Assembly: GCA_028289645.1 (NCBI GenBank)
Contig: JANQOK010000016.1
Location: 744,001-808,000, forward strand
From: Anderseniella sp.
GTDB lineage: Bacteria; Pseudomonadota; Alphaproteobacteria; Rhizobiales; Aestuariivirgaceae
Direction of reading: 5' to 3'
Length of the DNA stretch: 64,000 nucleotides
The notes below the pieces were generated by a model. That model was not told where the DNA came from, did not search any database, and worked only from the letters and a program-made list of their open reading frames with translations. Below, one piece after another: positions 1-9,587 of this stretch (position 1 is its first letter; every line of letters starts with the position of its first letter). A program made the translations under genes and the position numbers.

Positions 1-1479
1 ACTGCCGAACAAGTGCCGCGGCCGCAGCATTTCAATGTGGAACGGACCGTCGCTCATCAGGCCCGCCGGCAGCCACCCGGCATCGGCAAACAACGGCACA
101 AGCAGAGTGTACGTCCACACGACAAAGCCGGCGACAAGGCCGAACATGGCACCACGGGCGTTGCCGCGGGTCCAGAACAGACCAAGGAAGAACGCCGGCG
201 CAAACTGTGCCACAGCGGCAAACGACACCAGCCCGGTCTGGGCCAGTGCCGCGTTGTTGCCAATCATCAGATAGTAGGAATAGGCCAGGACCAGGATCAC
301 ACCGATGGCAACGCGCCTGATCTGCAGAATGCGCGAGGTCATGTCGCCCTGCCACATCTGGCCGCTTGCACGACGCAGCATCAAGGGCATAACGATCGAG
401 TTGCAAACCATGATCGACAGGGCCACGGTTTCCACGATCACCATGGCGGTTGCCGCCGACAGGCCTCCGATGAAGGCGATCATGGCCAGCAGCGGCTGGC
501 CGTCGGCCACCGGCAGGGCCAGCACATAAGTATCACCGTCGACGGCCTGACCGTCGAACATCAGCAGTCCGGCAACTGCGATCGGGATGACAAAGATGTT
601 GATCATCACCAGGTACAGCGGAAACGTCCAGGACGCCTTGCGGACATCATCCAGCGAGGTGTTCTCGACGACCGCGAGATGGAACTGGCGCGGCAGCAGG
701 ATGACGGCACAGGTGGCCAGGAACGTCATCGTCATGAACCGCGGCAGATCAATAGGCTCGCTGAATAGTGCTGTTATTTCAGGGTTTTGCGACGCCCGTT
801 CGTATAACTGCGCAGGACCGCCCATCATCACGAAGGTGATGAAAGCCCCGACCAGGATGAAGGCGATGAGCTTGACCAGGCTCTCCGCAGCGACAGACAG
901 GATCAGGCCGTTCTGGTGTTCAGTGGCGTCCGCATGCCGGGTGCCGAACAGGATGGCGAAGACCGCCATGGAGATGGCAACGAACATGGGCCCGTCGCCA
1001 AACCCGGTCTCCAGTATGCCGGTGTCGACGCCCAGGGGGCCTAGCGCGCTGAGCGAAAGCGAGACGGCTTTCAGCTGCAACGAGATGTAGGGGACGATCC
1101 CGATCACCGCGATAAAGGCGGCTATCCCGCCGAGCAGCTGGTTCTTGCCATAGCGCGCCGACAGGAAATCGGCGATCGACGTGATGTTCTGTTCCTTGGA
1201 CAGGCTGACAATGCGCCTGACCAGCGGCCAGCCCAGGCCGACCAGGAGGATCGGCCCGAGATAGATCGGCAGGAAGTAGTAACCTGACGTCGATGCCAGG
1301 CCAACGCTGCCGTAAAATGTCCAGGAGGTGCAGTAAACCGCGAGCGACAGGGCATAGACATAGGGCCGGCCCACACCGCGGCGCATGCCCGACGCCGTAC
1401 GGTCGCCATAGGCGGCGATTGCGAACAATATGCCCACATAACCCAATGCAATGAGTATGACGCCCCACGTGGACAGCAT
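1..1479 (-). CDS. Sodium:solute symporter-type membrane protein, N-terminal part (probable sensor histidine kinase), partial
   Basis: The reverse strand reads as one uninterrupted frame from an ATG at 1479 to the window edge, about 493 residues without a stop. The product starts MLSTWGVILIALGYVGILFA and has repeated hydrophobic segments, as in the SSF (PutP-like) fold. A loop with NITSIADFLSARYGK near residues 98-112 resembles the SSF signature. In alphaproteobacteria this N-terminus usually belongs to hybrid proteins in which about 13 transmembrane helices precede PAS, HisKA and HATPase domains, as in CbrA. The kinase half would lie outside the window, so that part is inferred. A TAG at 1501-1503 lies eight codons upstream in frame, so the start cannot be far off; TTG at 1494 is an alternative. 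It is divergent from mscL. Confidence 0.75.
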   Translation of the reverse strand, partial: MLSTWGVILIALGYVGILFAIAAYGDRTASGMRRGVGRPYVYALSLAVYCTSWTFYGSVGLASTSGYYFLPIYLGPILLVGLGWPLVRRIVSLSKEQNITSIADFLSARYGKNQLLGGIAAFIAVIGIVPYISLQLKAVSLSLSALGPLGVDTGILETGFGDGPMFVAISMAVFAILFGTRHADATEHQNGLILSVAAESLVKLIAFILVGAFITFVMMGGPAQLYERASQNPEITALFSEPIDLPRFMTMTFLATCAVILLPRQFHLAVVENTSLDDVRKASWTFPLYLVMINIFVIPIAVAGLLMFDGQAVDGDTYVLALPVADGQPLLAMIAFIGGLSAATAMVIVETVALSIMVCNSIVMPLMLRRASGQMWQGDMTSRILQIRRVAIGVILVLAYSYYLMIGNNAALAQTGLVSFAAVAQFAPAFFLGLFWTRGNARGAMFGLVAGFVVWTYTLLVPLFADAGWLPAGLMSDGPFHIEMLRPRHLFGS

Positions 1480-1710
1480 GACGGTCGTATCCAAGCCCTT
1501 CTATGCCCGCTCGAGATGAGCAACCAAGCTATAAGTCTAGCAGAAGTCAGGTTGCAGGCAATCGAACATGCGAATGCAATTTAAGGTTGTGTTTCAGCCA
1601 ATTGAGCTTATTTTGCCCCTACTTTTAGTTCATGATAATTGACGCTAAGAGTTGCAAAACGCCTGTCGCAACAGCGGCAGCGTTTGAATACCATCTAGAG
1701 GGGAAATACC

Positions 1711-2118
1711 ATGCTCAAGGAATTCAAAGAGTTTGCCTTCAAAGGCAACGTGCTCGATCTTGCCATCGGTGTGATCATCGCCGGTGCGTTTGGCCTGATC
1801 GTCAAATCGCTGGTGGACGACATCATCATGCCGATTGTCGGCGCTGTGACCGGCGGTGTCGATTTTTCGAACATGTTTGCACCACTGGCGAGCGGCGTCA
1901 CCGCTGCCACGCTCGATGCAGCCAAGGAACAGGGCGCGGTTCTGGCCTATGGCAGCTTCATTACCGCGATCGTGAACTTCCTGATCGTCGCCTTCATCCT
2001 GTTCCTGGTGGTTCGTTCGGCAAACTCGATGAAGAAAAAGGAAGAAGAAGCCGCTCCAGCCGCGCCGCCGGCAGATGTGGCGCTGCTGACGGAAATCCGT
2101 GATCTTCTGAAAAAATAG
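1711..2118 (+). CDS. mscL: Large-conductance mechanosensitive channel MscL
   Basis: This 135-residue protein is the normal length for MscL, a homopentameric inner-membrane pore that opens at high membrane tension and releases solutes during osmotic downshock. The N-terminal amphipathic helix ([13 protein letters not shown]) leads into the first transmembrane helix with the family signature [20 protein letters not shown] at about residues 17-36. A periplasmic loop of about 30 residues follows, then a second helix at about 77-97, and a charged cytoplasmic helix ending [12 protein letters not shown] ribosome-binding site AGAGGGGAAA lies just upstream of the ATG. The gene stands alone and is followed by a strong hairpin terminator. 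Confidence 0.97.
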   Translation: MLKEFKEFAFKGNVLDLAIGVIIAGAFGLIVKSLVDDIIMPIVGAVTGGVDFSNMFAPLASGVTAATLDAAKEQGAVLAYGSFITAIVNFLIVAFILFLVVRSANSMKKKEEEAAPAAPPADVALLTEIRDLLKK

Positions 2119-2155
2119 CTGACCGGAGACGGTTCAACTACGAAATCGAAACCAG

Positions 2156-2194
2156 CCCCGGTTTGCGTACATCCGCAAGCCGGGGTTTTTGTTT
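2156..2194 (+). terminator. Rho-independent terminator of mscL
   Basis: A 12-bp stem (CCCCGGTTTGCG against CGCAAGCCGGGG, with one G-T wobble) and a 6-nt loop are followed by TTTTTGTTT. It begins 37 nt after the mscL stop codon and correctly oriented, so mscL is a single-gene transcript. Confidence 0.93.
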
Positions 2195-2261
2195 GCCTGT
2201 CGGCGCTGCTTGAAATACTGATCAGGGTTCAGCATTCCTTCATCCACATGGCGCCCACCAC

Positions 2262-3461
2262 ATGACAGCTATCACTTCAGACGAGCTTGTTTCCAGCATT
2301 CGGCAAAGCCAGCGCGACGAGCCGGACAGCGGCATACTGAGCGCGGTCAACCACGGTTTCGGGCGCAAGGGCCTGATACCGCTATGGACCGGAGAAGGTC
2401 CGCTCAAGACGCCCGAGTTCATCTGCCAGGCGGCGTCCAGCGCCATGTTCAACGGCGAGACCTTCTACACCTGGCAGCGCGGCCTGCCGCGGCTGCGCAG
2501 CGCACTGGCCGCCTATCATGAAAAATTCTGGCCCGGCCCGTTCTCCGCTGAACGCTTTTTCGTCACCGGCGGCGGCATGCAGGCCATTCAGATTGCCCTG
2601 CAGCTGCTGGCAGACAAGGACGACGAAATTGTCATCCCGTCACCGGCGTGGCCAAACTTTCCCGGCCCGATGCGCATGATGGGGGTGAAACCGGCGTTTG
2701 TGCCAATGCTGTTCGAGGAGCAGGCATGGTCATTGGATCTCGACAGGATGCGTGACAGCATCGGCCCCAAGACCCGGGCCATCTGCCTGATTTCACCGTC
2801 CAACCCGATCGGTTGGGTGGCGTCGCGCGAAGACCTGGTCGCCATTCGCGACATGGCCCGCGAGGCCGGCATATGGATACTGGCCGATGAGGTCTATTCA
2901 AGGTTTTACTACGGGCCGGCTACCGATGGGCTGGCCCGCTCGCCCTCGTTCATGGATGTCTGCGAACAGGATGAACGGGTCATCTATATCAATACGTTTT
3001 CGAAGAACTGGGCCATGACCGGATGGCGCATCGGCTGGCTGCAGGCACCTGAGGCGCTGGGACCGGCCATCGAACGTATCATCCAGTACAACACATCCGG
3101 CACCGCAGCCTTCATGCAGAAAGGCGCGCTGGCGGCCATTGAGAACGGTGAAGACTTCGTGGAAATGCAAATCGGGATGGCGCGCACCTGCCGCGACAAG
3201 GTGGCCGAAGCGCTGGGACAACTGAACAATGTGAGTTTTGAAAACCCGATGGGCGCGTTCTACAGCTTCTTCCGCATTGACGGCCTGACCGACAGCCTGG
3301 GCGCAACGCTGCGCATCATTGATGAAGCCAATGTCGGGCTTGCTCCAGGCGGCACGTTCGGACCGGGCGGAGAAGGCTTCCTGCGGATGTGCTACCTGCG
3401 CGATGCGGATGGTCTTGATGAGGCGCTCGACAGACTGACAACCTGGCTGCGGCAGGCGTGA
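2262..3461 (+). CDS. Class I/II PLP-dependent aminotransferase
   Basis: The 399-residue product has fold-type I aminotransferase features in the right order. SPSNPIGWV (178-186) carries the Asn that contacts the PLP ring, ADEVYSRFYY (208-217) holds the Asp that pairs with the pyridine nitrogen and the Tyr, and NTFSKNWAMTGWRIGW (244-259) contains the Schiff-base lysine K248. A C-terminal arginine for the substrate carboxylate is likely in FLRMCYLR near 375. The cytosolic enzyme would move an amino group between an amino acid and a 2-oxo acid. The substrate cannot be told from sequence, and neighbours (mscL before, def after) give no pathway clue. The ribosome-binding site is weak, so the start is probable rather than certain. 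Confidence 0.88.
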   Translation: MTAITSDELVSSIRQSQRDEPDSGILSAVNHGFGRKGLIPLWTGEGPLKTPEFICQAASSAMFNGETFYTWQRGLPRLRSALAAYHEKFWPGPFSAERFFVTGGGMQAIQIALQLLADKDDEIVIPSPAWPNFPGPMRMMGVKPAFVPMLFEEQAWSLDLDRMRDSIGPKTRAICLISPSNPIGWVASREDLVAIRDMAREAGIWILADEVYSRFYYGPATDGLARSPSFMDVCEQDERVIYINTFSKNWAMTGWRIGWLQAPEALGPAIERIIQYNTSGTAAFMQKGALAAIENGEDFVEMQIGMARTCRDKVAEALGQLNNVSFENPMGAFYSFFRIDGLTDSLGATLRIIDEANVGLAPGGTFGPGGEGFLRMCYLRDADGLDEALDRLTTWLRQA

Positions 3462-3542
3462 GAGACTCGCTGTACGTTGACCATAGCATGCCGATTGCTT
3501 ATCTGATGGTCAGGGATATTCACTAACCGGGCGCACCTGTTC

Positions 3543-4064
3543 ATGGCCATTCGTGAAATCGTCAAATTGCCGGATCCGATCCTGAAAAAAATCTCGCAGC
3601 CGGTCGAGCGCGTGGACGATGAACTGCGCGTCCTGGTCGATGACATGCTTGCCACCATGTATGACGCACCGGGTATCGGTCTGGCAGCGGTGCAGATCGG
3701 CATCCCGCGGCGCCTGCTGGTGGTGGACATCGCCAAGGACGAGCAGCCCAAGTCCCCGATGGCGTTCATAAACCCGGAAATCGTCTGGAGCAGTGACGAT
3801 GTATCGGAATATGAAGAAGGCTGTCTGTCGATACCCGACGTGTTCGACAATATCGAGCGCCCGGCCCAGGTGCGGGTGTCCTATATCGACCGCGACGGCA
3901 AGCAGCGTGAAGAGCTCTATGACGGACTGATGGCCACGGTGCTGCAGCACGAAATCGACCATTTGAACGGCATACTGTTCATTGACTACCTGTCCCGGCT
4001 CAAGCGGGGCACGATCGTGCGCAAGTTCACCAAACTGGCCCGACAGCAGCGAGAAAAGGTGTGA
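3543..4064 (+). CDS. def: Peptide deformylase
   Basis: Peptide deformylase removes the N-formyl group from nascent proteins. All three catalytic motifs are present in the 173-residue protein: [10 protein letters not shown] (44-53), EGCLS (92-96) with metal ligand Cys94, and HEIDH (136-140) with two histidine ligands and the catalytic Glu. Length and motif spacing are typical of type 1 deformylases. The stop codon overlaps the GTG start of fmt (GTGA). Formylation and deformylation enzymes are therefore translationally coupled, and truA follows. Confidence 0.98.
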   Translation: MAIREIVKLPDPILKKISQPVERVDDELRVLVDDMLATMYDAPGIGLAAVQIGIPRRLLVVDIAKDEQPKSPMAFINPEIVWSSDDVSEYEEGCLSIPDVFDNIERPAQVRVSYIDRDGKQREELYDGLMATVLQHEIDHLNGILFIDYLSRLKRGTIVRKFTKLARQQREKV

Positions 4065-5002
4065 GCCTGCGGGTGGTGTTCATGGGCACGCCGGACTTTT
4101 CCGTGCCCAGCCTTGCCCGCCTGGTGGCTGACGGCCATCATGTTGCAGCCGTATACACCCAGCCACCGCGAGCAGCCGGGCGGCGCGGCCTGGAGGAACG
4201 CAAGTCTCCGGTGCATGAATGTGCCGAAGCGCATGGGCTGGAAGTCCGCACACCGGTTTCCCTGAAACACGAGGACGAACATTCAGCATTCAGTGCGCTG
4301 GACGCAGATGTGGCGGTGGTAGTCGCCTACGGGCTGCTGCTGCCGGGGCCGGTGCTCCAGGCACCACGCTTCGGCTGTCTCAATGTTCATGCGTCGCTGC
4401 TGCCGCGCTGGCGCGGAGCCGCACCGATACAGCGTGCCATTATGGCCGGCGACACCGAAACTGGCGTCGCCATAATGCAGATGGAAGAAGGGCTCGATAC
4501 CGGCCCGGTCGTGCACGAGCAGCGCACGCCCATAGATGACAACACGACCGCTCAGTCCCTGCACGATGAGCTGGCGCAGTCCGGCGCCGCGGCGATGAGC
4601 AGCGTACTGGCGCAGCTAGAGGCGCAAGGTCACCTGCAGGCGGTTGAGCAGGCAGAAGACGGCATCACCTACGCCGCCAAGATAACCAAGCAGGAAGCCC
4701 ATATCGACTTTGCCCGGCCAGCGGCGGAGGTGCAGCGCCATGTGCATGGCCTGTCGCCGTTTCCCGGCGCCTGGTGCCGGCTGGCGGGTGCGGACAAACC
4801 GGTGCGGGTGAAACTGCTTCAGGTCGAACAGGAGCCGGGACTGTCCGGCACACCCGGCACCGTCGTGGACGACCGCCTGGCCATTGCCTGCGCGCAAGGC
4901 GCCGTTCGCCCGGTGCGCCTGCAACGCGAAGGCAAGGCAATCATGGACCTTGAGACATTCCTGAACGGCATGAAACCCGCCGCAGGCTCGAAGGCAGGCT
5001 GA
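4061..5002 (+). CDS. fmt: Methionyl-tRNA formyltransferase
   Basis: This enzyme transfers a formyl group from 10-formyltetrahydrofolate to initiator Met-tRNA. The 313-residue product begins with the Rossmann-like [14 protein letters not shown], has the active-site region [20 protein letters not shown] with the conserved Asn/His/SLLP around residues 107-126, and ends with an OB-like C-terminal domain. The start is GTG, overlapping the def stop by 4 bp. Length is normal for bacterial Fmt. Confidence 0.98.
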   Translation: MSLRVVFMGTPDFSVPSLARLVADGHHVAAVYTQPPRAAGRRGLEERKSPVHECAEAHGLEVRTPVSLKHEDEHSAFSALDADVAVVVAYGLLLPGPVLQAPRFGCLNVHASLLPRWRGAAPIQRAIMAGDTETGVAIMQMEEGLDTGPVVHEQRTPIDDNTTAQSLHDELAQSGAAAMSSVLAQLEAQGHLQAVEQAEDGITYAAKITKQEAHIDFARPAAEVQRHVHGLSPFPGAWCRLAGADKPVRVKLLQVEQEPGLSGTPGTVVDDRLAIACAQGAVRPVRLQREGKAIMDLETFLNGMKPAAGSKAG

Positions 5003-5007
5003 AGCCT

Positions 5008-5757
5008 ATGCCCCGCTACCGCATGACCATCGAGTATGACGGCACGCCGTTTTCCGGCTGGCAGCGCCAGGTCGGCCAGCCGTCGGTGCAGGCGACGATT
5101 GAAGATGCCATCGCCCGGCTCGAACAAAACCCGGTGACACTGTTTGGTGCTGGGCGGACCGACGCCGGTGTGCATGCACTTGGCCAGGTTGCCCATGTCG
5201 ATCTGGCCAAGACCTGGGTGCCGGAGAAACTCATGGCCGCCATCAACGCCCAGGTGCGGCCTGATCCGGTCAGCGTGTTTGATGTGCGTGAGGCCAGCGA
5301 CAGCTTCCATGCCCGGTTCTCCGCATCGGCCCGCCATTACGAGTATCGCATCAGGGACAGCCGAACTCCACCGGCGCTGGATCGCGACCGGGTCTGGTGG
5401 GTGCCGTACCGGCTGGATGAGGCAGCCATGCACGCAGCCGCACAGGAGCTGACGGGGCACCACGACTTCACGACGTTCCGGTCCAGCCAGTGCCAGTCCA
5501 AATCACCGGTGAAAACCCTGGACAGGCTGGACGTGTCGCGCCAAGGGCGTGACGTGGTCGTACGGACATCGGCCAGGTCGTTTCTGCACAATCAGGTGCG
5601 CTCGCTGGTCGGCACGCTGAAGCTGGCGGGAGATGGGAAATGGTCGGCCGCGAACGTGCGTGACGCACTCACCGCCGCAGACAGGTCGGCATGCGGCCCG
5701 GTGGCGCCGCCGCAGGGGCTGTACCTGGTGAACGTGGATTACTCAGACGATGATTGA
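5008..5757 (+). CDS. truA: tRNA pseudouridine(38-40) synthase TruA
   Basis: TruA isomerises uridines 38-40 in the tRNA anticodon arm. The 249-residue protein has the family start [18 protein letters not shown] and the catalytic loop [17 protein letters not shown], in which Asp52 is the nucleophile. It begins 5 nt after the fmt stop and is the third gene of the def-fmt-truA operon. Its last 15 bp overlap the 3' end of the convergent membrane-protein gene. Confidence 0.97.
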   Translation: MPRYRMTIEYDGTPFSGWQRQVGQPSVQATIEDAIARLEQNPVTLFGAGRTDAGVHALGQVAHVDLAKTWVPEKLMAAINAQVRPDPVSVFDVREASDSFHARFSASARHYEYRIRDSRTPPALDRDRVWWVPYRLDEAAMHAAAQELTGHHDFTTFRSSQCQSKSPVKTLDRLDVSRQGRDVVVRTSARSFLHNQVRSLVGTLKLAGDGKWSAANVRDALTAADRSACGPVAPPQGLYLVNVDYSDDD

Positions 5758-6294
5758 TGCCACGACCGACATGGCGAGGTCGCCGACGACCAGCAAAGAC
5801 GCTGTCATGGGCGGCACGTCCAGGGCGACCTTGGCAACATACCAGCGGTAATACAGCGACCACACGATCACGCACAGGCTCAGCAAAGCCCCGGTTACCG
5901 CTTCAATAATCCCCACCTGCTGCAACAGGAATACCGGGACCAAAGCCGCAATGACATACACGCTCGACCAGTTGTAGGCCACGATGTAACGGACATAGTG
6001 GTGCCGCCTGTCGATGATGCGCGCCACCGTGAACATGATCAATGGCCACAGCACCCACAACAAGGCCAGCAATGCCAGGGATCCGAACCAGTGACGCTCT
6101 GGCTGCGGCGGTGTTGCCAGCCTGGCGCCGGCAGACGATGAGTACAGGTAAAGCGGTGCCACCAGAAAAATGGCGGCGAATGAGTTCCAGAACCCGTCCG
6201 AACTCAGGTCGAGGTCATCGAGACCGTCTTCATCCATGCAGACCAGACGCCAGCAGGCTTTCAACCCGCGTACAGCTTCAAGTGCAAAGTTCAC
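5743..6294 (-). CDS. Conserved four-helix membrane protein of unknown function
   Basis: The 183-residue product has a soluble N-terminal stretch of about 33 residues and then four hydrophobic segments, at about 36-52, 70-92, 105-125 and 130-150, with a fifth weaker one at the C-terminus. I recognise no catalytic motif. Its start codon directly abuts the dapE stop (6295), so it is the last gene of the dapD-DUF805-dapE run. This placement resembles a Hyphomicrobiales arrangement of a small Yip1-like hypothetical membrane protein after dapE. Function unknown. Confidence 0.8.
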   Translation of the reverse strand: MNFALEAVRGLKACWRLVCMDEDGLDDLDLSSDGFWNSFAAIFLVAPLYLYSSSAGARLATPPQPERHWFGSLALLALLWVLWPLIMFTVARIIDRRHHYVRYIVAYNWSSVYVIAALVPVFLLQQVGIIEAVTGALLSLCVIVWSLYYRWYVAKVALDVPPMTASLLVVGDLAMSVVASIIV

Positions 6295-7467
6295 TCATAT
6301 GCTCCCCGCAAACCAATCATCCAGCATCCGCCGGTAGACCCGTGTCAGAGCCTCCAGCTCGCTGATCCTGATACATTCATTTGCCTGGTGAATGGTGGCG
6401 TTGTTGGGGCCGAATTCAACCACCGGGCAATAATCCTTGACGAAACGGGCATCCGACGTGCCGCCACCGGTATCGAGTTTTGGCTGAACCCCGGTCTCGG
6501 CAGAAACAGCCTTGGCCATGCAGTCGACAAAGCCGTCCGGTTCGGTCATGAAGGCATCGGCGCCCTCGATGATGGCGATCTCAAATGTGCCACCGAATGC
6601 CTGCTTCACCGTTTCACACTCAAGCGCAACCCAGTCTTTCAGGCTTTGTGCGGTGTGTTCGGTATTGTAACGGATATTGAACCGGGCATTGGCGGCTGCC
6701 GGAATGACATTGTTGGCCGGGTTGCCGGTGTCAAAATTGGTCACCGCCAGGGTGGTCGGGCCAAAGTGGGCATTGCCGGTGTCCAGTTCATGAGACGAGA
6801 CCCGGTCAATCAGCCGGGCCAGCGGGGTGATCGGGTTCAGCGCCTTGTGCGGATAGGCGGAATGGCCCTGAACACCCGTCCAGGTGACCTCGAAATGGAT
6901 CGAACCGCGGCGGCCGATCTTGAGCGTGTCGCCAAGCGCTCCGGGACAGGTCGGCTCTCCGACCAGACAGACATCCGGCACCTCGCCGCGGCGTTTCAAT
7001 TCAGCCAGCATCTTTACCGTGCCGTTGATGGCAATGCCTTCTTCATCACCGGTGATGAGCAGCGAAACCGAGCCCGGCAGGTTTTGCCCATGGTCGGAGG
7101 AAAACCCGATTGCGGCGGCACAAAATGCGGCCACCGAGCCTTTCATGTCGCAGGCGCCGCGGCCATAGACAGTGCCGTCGTGAATTTGTGCAGCAAACGG
7201 CGGATAGGACCACAACTCGTCGGCGCCCGGCGGCACGACATCGACATGGCCGGCAAAACAGAAATGCGGTCTATCGGAACCAATGCGCAGAAACAGGTTG
7301 TCGACATCTGCCGTGCCGTCTTCACTGAACGGCATGCGGCTGGCGGCAAAGCCGGCAGGGACCATGAGTTGCTCCATATAGTCCAGAACGCCTGCCTCCA
7401 ACGGGGTGACGGACGGACAGCGGATCAGGTCTTGCAGAATAGGGGTCGGGTCAGGCGTGTTGGTCAT
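6295..7467 (-). CDS. dapE: Succinyl-diaminopimelate desuccinylase
   Basis: DapE hydrolyses N-succinyl-LL-diaminopimelate to LL-diaminopimelate and succinate in lysine and peptidoglycan precursor synthesis. M20-family dinuclear zinc motifs are visible: FAGHVDVVPPG (metal His and Asp), GRGACDMKGSVAA (bridging Asp) and LLITGDEEG (catalytic Glu pair). The frame is open from an ATG at 7503, but that codon lies within the terminator hairpin of the upstream gene. The ATG at 7467 is preceded by GGGTAAGG, so I use it, giving 390 residues, close to the usual family length. The same run also carries dapD. Confidence 0.96.
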   Translation of the reverse strand: MTNTPDPTPILQDLIRCPSVTPLEAGVLDYMEQLMVPAGFAASRMPFSEDGTADVDNLFLRIGSDRPHFCFAGHVDVVPPGADELWSYPPFAAQIHDGTVYGRGACDMKGSVAAFCAAAIGFSSDHGQNLPGSVSLLITGDEEGIAINGTVKMLAELKRRGEVPDVCLVGEPTCPGALGDTLKIGRRGSIHFEVTWTGVQGHSAYPHKALNPITPLARLIDRVSSHELDTGNAHFGPTTLAVTNFDTGNPANNVIPAAANARFNIRYNTEHTAQSLKDWVALECETVKQAFGGTFEIAIIEGADAFMTEPDGFVDCMAKAVSAETGVQPKLDTGGGTSDARFVKDYCPVVEFGPNNATIHQANECIRISELEALTRVYRRMLDDWFAGSI

Positions 7468-7480
7468 GGCGCTAGCCTTA

Positions 7481-7514
7481 CCCGAAACAAAACACCCGGC
7501 CAAGAGGCCGGGTG
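7481..7514 (-). terminator. Rho-independent terminator after the DUF805 gene
   Basis: Read on the minus strand, a perfect 9-bp stem (CACCCGGCC with GGCCGGGTG, loop TCTT) is followed by TTTTGTTT. It ends the transcript of the DUF805 gene 24 nt after its stop and overlaps the first potential ATG of the dapE frame, which argues for the downstream dapE start. Confidence 0.88.
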
Positions 7515-7537
7515 ACGATCACGGTTGGTCCGGTCAA

Positions 7538-7912
7538 TTATCCTTCGGCGAGCGGATCCGGACCAAACCGGTTGGGTCCGTCCGTTCCCTGCAACAGACC
7601 GCATTCTATGATCAGCCAGATGACACCGACAATCGGCACGAAGCTGATCAGCATCCACCAGGCCGACTTGTCCCGATCATGAAAACGCTTTCCATAAACG
7701 CAGATTGACGGCCAGATCATTATGGCCAGCAGAACAAGAACTCCGATCCAGTAACCTGCCCCCATAGGCATGCCGGTTGCCGGATCGACAGTCATCAGAC
7801 CAGCGAGAGTCAGCACCGTGGTAAGGACGAAATTGGCAATGACAAGCGCCAGCAAGCCAAGCCAGAATTTACCGCGGCCAATGCGGCCCTCCAAAGACAG
7901 AAAAAGTTCCAT
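7538..7912 (-). CDS. DUF805 family inner-membrane protein
   Basis: The 124-residue protein has the DUF805 (YhaH-like) pattern. An amphipathic N-terminus SLEGRIGRGKFWLG leads into transmembrane segments at about 18-40 and 50-70, then the hallmark KRFHDRDKSAWWMLI near residues 74-88, a third segment, and the tail GPNRFGPDPL typical of the family. Molecular function is unknown for the family. It lies between dapD and dapE, but a terminator separates it from dapE. Confidence 0.9.
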   Translation of the reverse strand: MELFLSLEGRIGRGKFWLGLLALVIANFVLTTVLTLAGLMTVDPATGMPMGAGYWIGVLVLLAIMIWPSICVYGKRFHDRDKSAWWMLISFVPIVGVIWLIIECGLLQGTDGPNRFGPDPLAEG

Positions 7913-8004
7913 TGGAATATCAACTCCATTGTTGCCGCCCCCGGTCGGGTGAACCTGCCCGGATTCGCCGGCAAATGAAAGCTGGCAGGCTCCGTAGCGG
8001 GGCT

Positions 8005-8850
8005 CTAGTCCCGCAACAGTTCGTTGATGGAGGTCTTGGAACGGGTGCGCTCGTCGACGCGCTTGACAATGACCGCGCAGTACAGCGACGGACCGGGATC
8101 GCCGTTGGGCAGGTTCTTGCCGGGCAGCGTGCCGGACACGACCACGGAGTAGGGTGGCACCTCGCCGTACATGATCTCACCTGTCGCGCGATCCACAATC
8201 TTGGTGGACTTGCCGATATAGACACCCATGCCAAGCACCGCCCCTTCGCGCACAATGCAGCCTTCGACGACCTCGGACCGGGCGCCTATGAAGCAATTGT
8301 CTTCGATGATCACCGGGCCGGCCTGCAGCGGCTCCAGCACGCCGCCGATACCGACACCGCCGGACAGGTGCACGTTCTTGCCGATTTGAGCGCACGAGCC
8401 CACGGTCGCCCATGTATCGACCATGGTGCCCTCATCGACATAGGCCCCCAGGTTGACGAACGACGGCATCAGCACAACCGACGGCGCGATATAGGCCGAG
8501 CGGCGAACCGTACAGTTGGGAACGGCCCGGAAACCGGCGTCGCGCCACTGATTGTCGCCCCAGCCGTCAAACTTGGACGGCACCTTGTCCCACCAGGTCG
8601 CGGTGCCCGGACCGCCGGCAATCGGCGCCATGTCATTGAGCCTGAACGACAGCAGAACTGCCTGCTTGAGCCACTGATTGACCGACCAGTTGCCGTCCGG
8701 CCCCTTTTCGGCCACGCGCGCCTTGCCGGAATCCATCAGCCCGAGGGCTTCCTCAACACTGTCGCGAACCGCGCCCCGGGTTTGCGGCGTAACGGCGTCG
8801 CGGTCTTCCCAGGCTTGTTCGATGGTTGCTTGCAGGTCGGCGTGGCTCAT
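8005..8850 (-). CDS. dapD: 2,3,4,5-tetrahydropyridine-2,6-dicarboxylate N-succinyltransferase
   Basis: DapD uses succinyl-CoA to succinylate tetrahydrodipicolinate in the lysine/diaminopimelate pathway, acting as a cytosolic trimer. The 281-residue product has an N-terminal helical domain ([15 protein letters not shown]) and a left-handed beta-helix of hexapeptide repeats, for example [18 protein letters not shown] and [20 protein letters not shown]. Length is typical of proteobacterial DapD. It is followed by the DUF805 gene and dapE, which catalyses the deacylation step after the aminotransferase. Confidence 0.97.
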   Translation of the reverse strand: MSHADLQATIEQAWEDRDAVTPQTRGAVRDSVEEALGLMDSGKARVAEKGPDGNWSVNQWLKQAVLLSFRLNDMAPIAGGPGTATWWDKVPSKFDGWGDNQWRDAGFRAVPNCTVRRSAYIAPSVVLMPSFVNLGAYVDEGTMVDTWATVGSCAQIGKNVHLSGGVGIGGVLEPLQAGPVIIEDNCFIGARSEVVEGCIVREGAVLGMGVYIGKSTKIVDRATGEIMYGEVPPYSVVVSGTLPGKNLPNGDPGPSLYCAVIVKRVDERTRSKTSINELLRD

Positions 8851-8887
8851 TGTTTCGCTCCTAGATTAGGCAGAAATTCGGGAAATA

Positions 8888-9580
8888 TCAGTCGGACCTG
8901 ATGCCGGCCAGAAATCCGGCCAGGTCGGTGGTGGTGTGATGCACATGGGGCGCGCCGTCCGCATCGCCTGTCATGGTGTTGATCCTGTTGCCGTCTTCAT
9001 TGGCTTCGTCATGCACTAGGACCGTGGTCATGCCAAGATCATGCGGGACCGCCAGGTTGCGGGCTATGTCCTCGAACATCGCCGCCCTGCCCGGATCAAC
9101 GCCATGTTCGGAAATGAACTTTTCGTAGGGACCGCGCTCGGGCTTGGGAATGAAGTCGGAATGCACAATGTCGAAAATGCCGTCGAACAGGTGCGTAATG
9201 CCAATGCGGTGCATGACATTGGTTGCATGGGTGACCGTGCCATTTGTGAACACCAGCTTGCGCCCCGGCAGCGCCTCCAGGTTGTCCGCAAGCGCGCGGT
9301 TGGCGGGCACCGGCGAGTGATCGATGTCGTGCACATAGTCCAGAAAGTCATCCGGCTTGATGCCATGCTCGCTCATCAGCCCGCGCAGGGTGGTGCCGTA
9401 CTTGTAGAAAAAGTCTTTCTGGATGCGGCGCGCCTCTGTCCGGTCGACCTGGAACAGGTCGGAGATGAACTCGCCCATGCGCACGTCGATCTGGTCAAAC
9501 AGGCGGCACGATGCCGGGTACAGGGTGTTGTCGAGATCGAAGACCCAGGTCTCGACGTGGTGGAAGCCGGGTGCGGACAT
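8888..9580 (-). CDS. HAD-family phosphatase, pyrimidine 5'-nucleotidase type
   Basis: The 230-residue protein opens with the HAD nucleophile motif WVFDLDNTLYPASCRLFDQI, with Asp15 the phosphorylated residue and Asp17 the acid/base. LVFTNGT (motif II), a Lys in FIPKPE (motif III) and MFEDIARN (motif IV) follow. The DNTLYP motif marks the pyrimidine 5'-nucleotidase subfamily (yeast Sdt1-like). It lies 7 nt downstream of argB in the same direction, an association often seen in alphaproteobacteria. Physiological substrate is unproven. Confidence 0.9.
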   Translation of the reverse strand: MSAPGFHHVETWVFDLDNTLYPASCRLFDQIDVRMGEFISDLFQVDRTEARRIQKDFFYKYGTTLRGLMSEHGIKPDDFLDYVHDIDHSPVPANRALADNLEALPGRKLVFTNGTVTHATNVMHRIGITHLFDGIFDIVHSDFIPKPERGPYEKFISEHGVDPGRAAMFEDIARNLAVPHDLGMTTVLVHDEANEDGNRINTMTGDADGAPHVHHTTTDLAGFLAGIRSD

Positions 9581-9587
9581 GGTCTCG

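Noticed and set aside
13-768. Long plus-strand frames over the first kilobase
   Set aside because: They are antisense to the symporter-type gene, and have an Arg/His/Gln-rich composition with no recognisable domain.
6388-7515. 375-residue plus-strand frame over dapE
   Set aside because: Antisense shadow of a clear M20 peptidase gene in GC-rich DNA.
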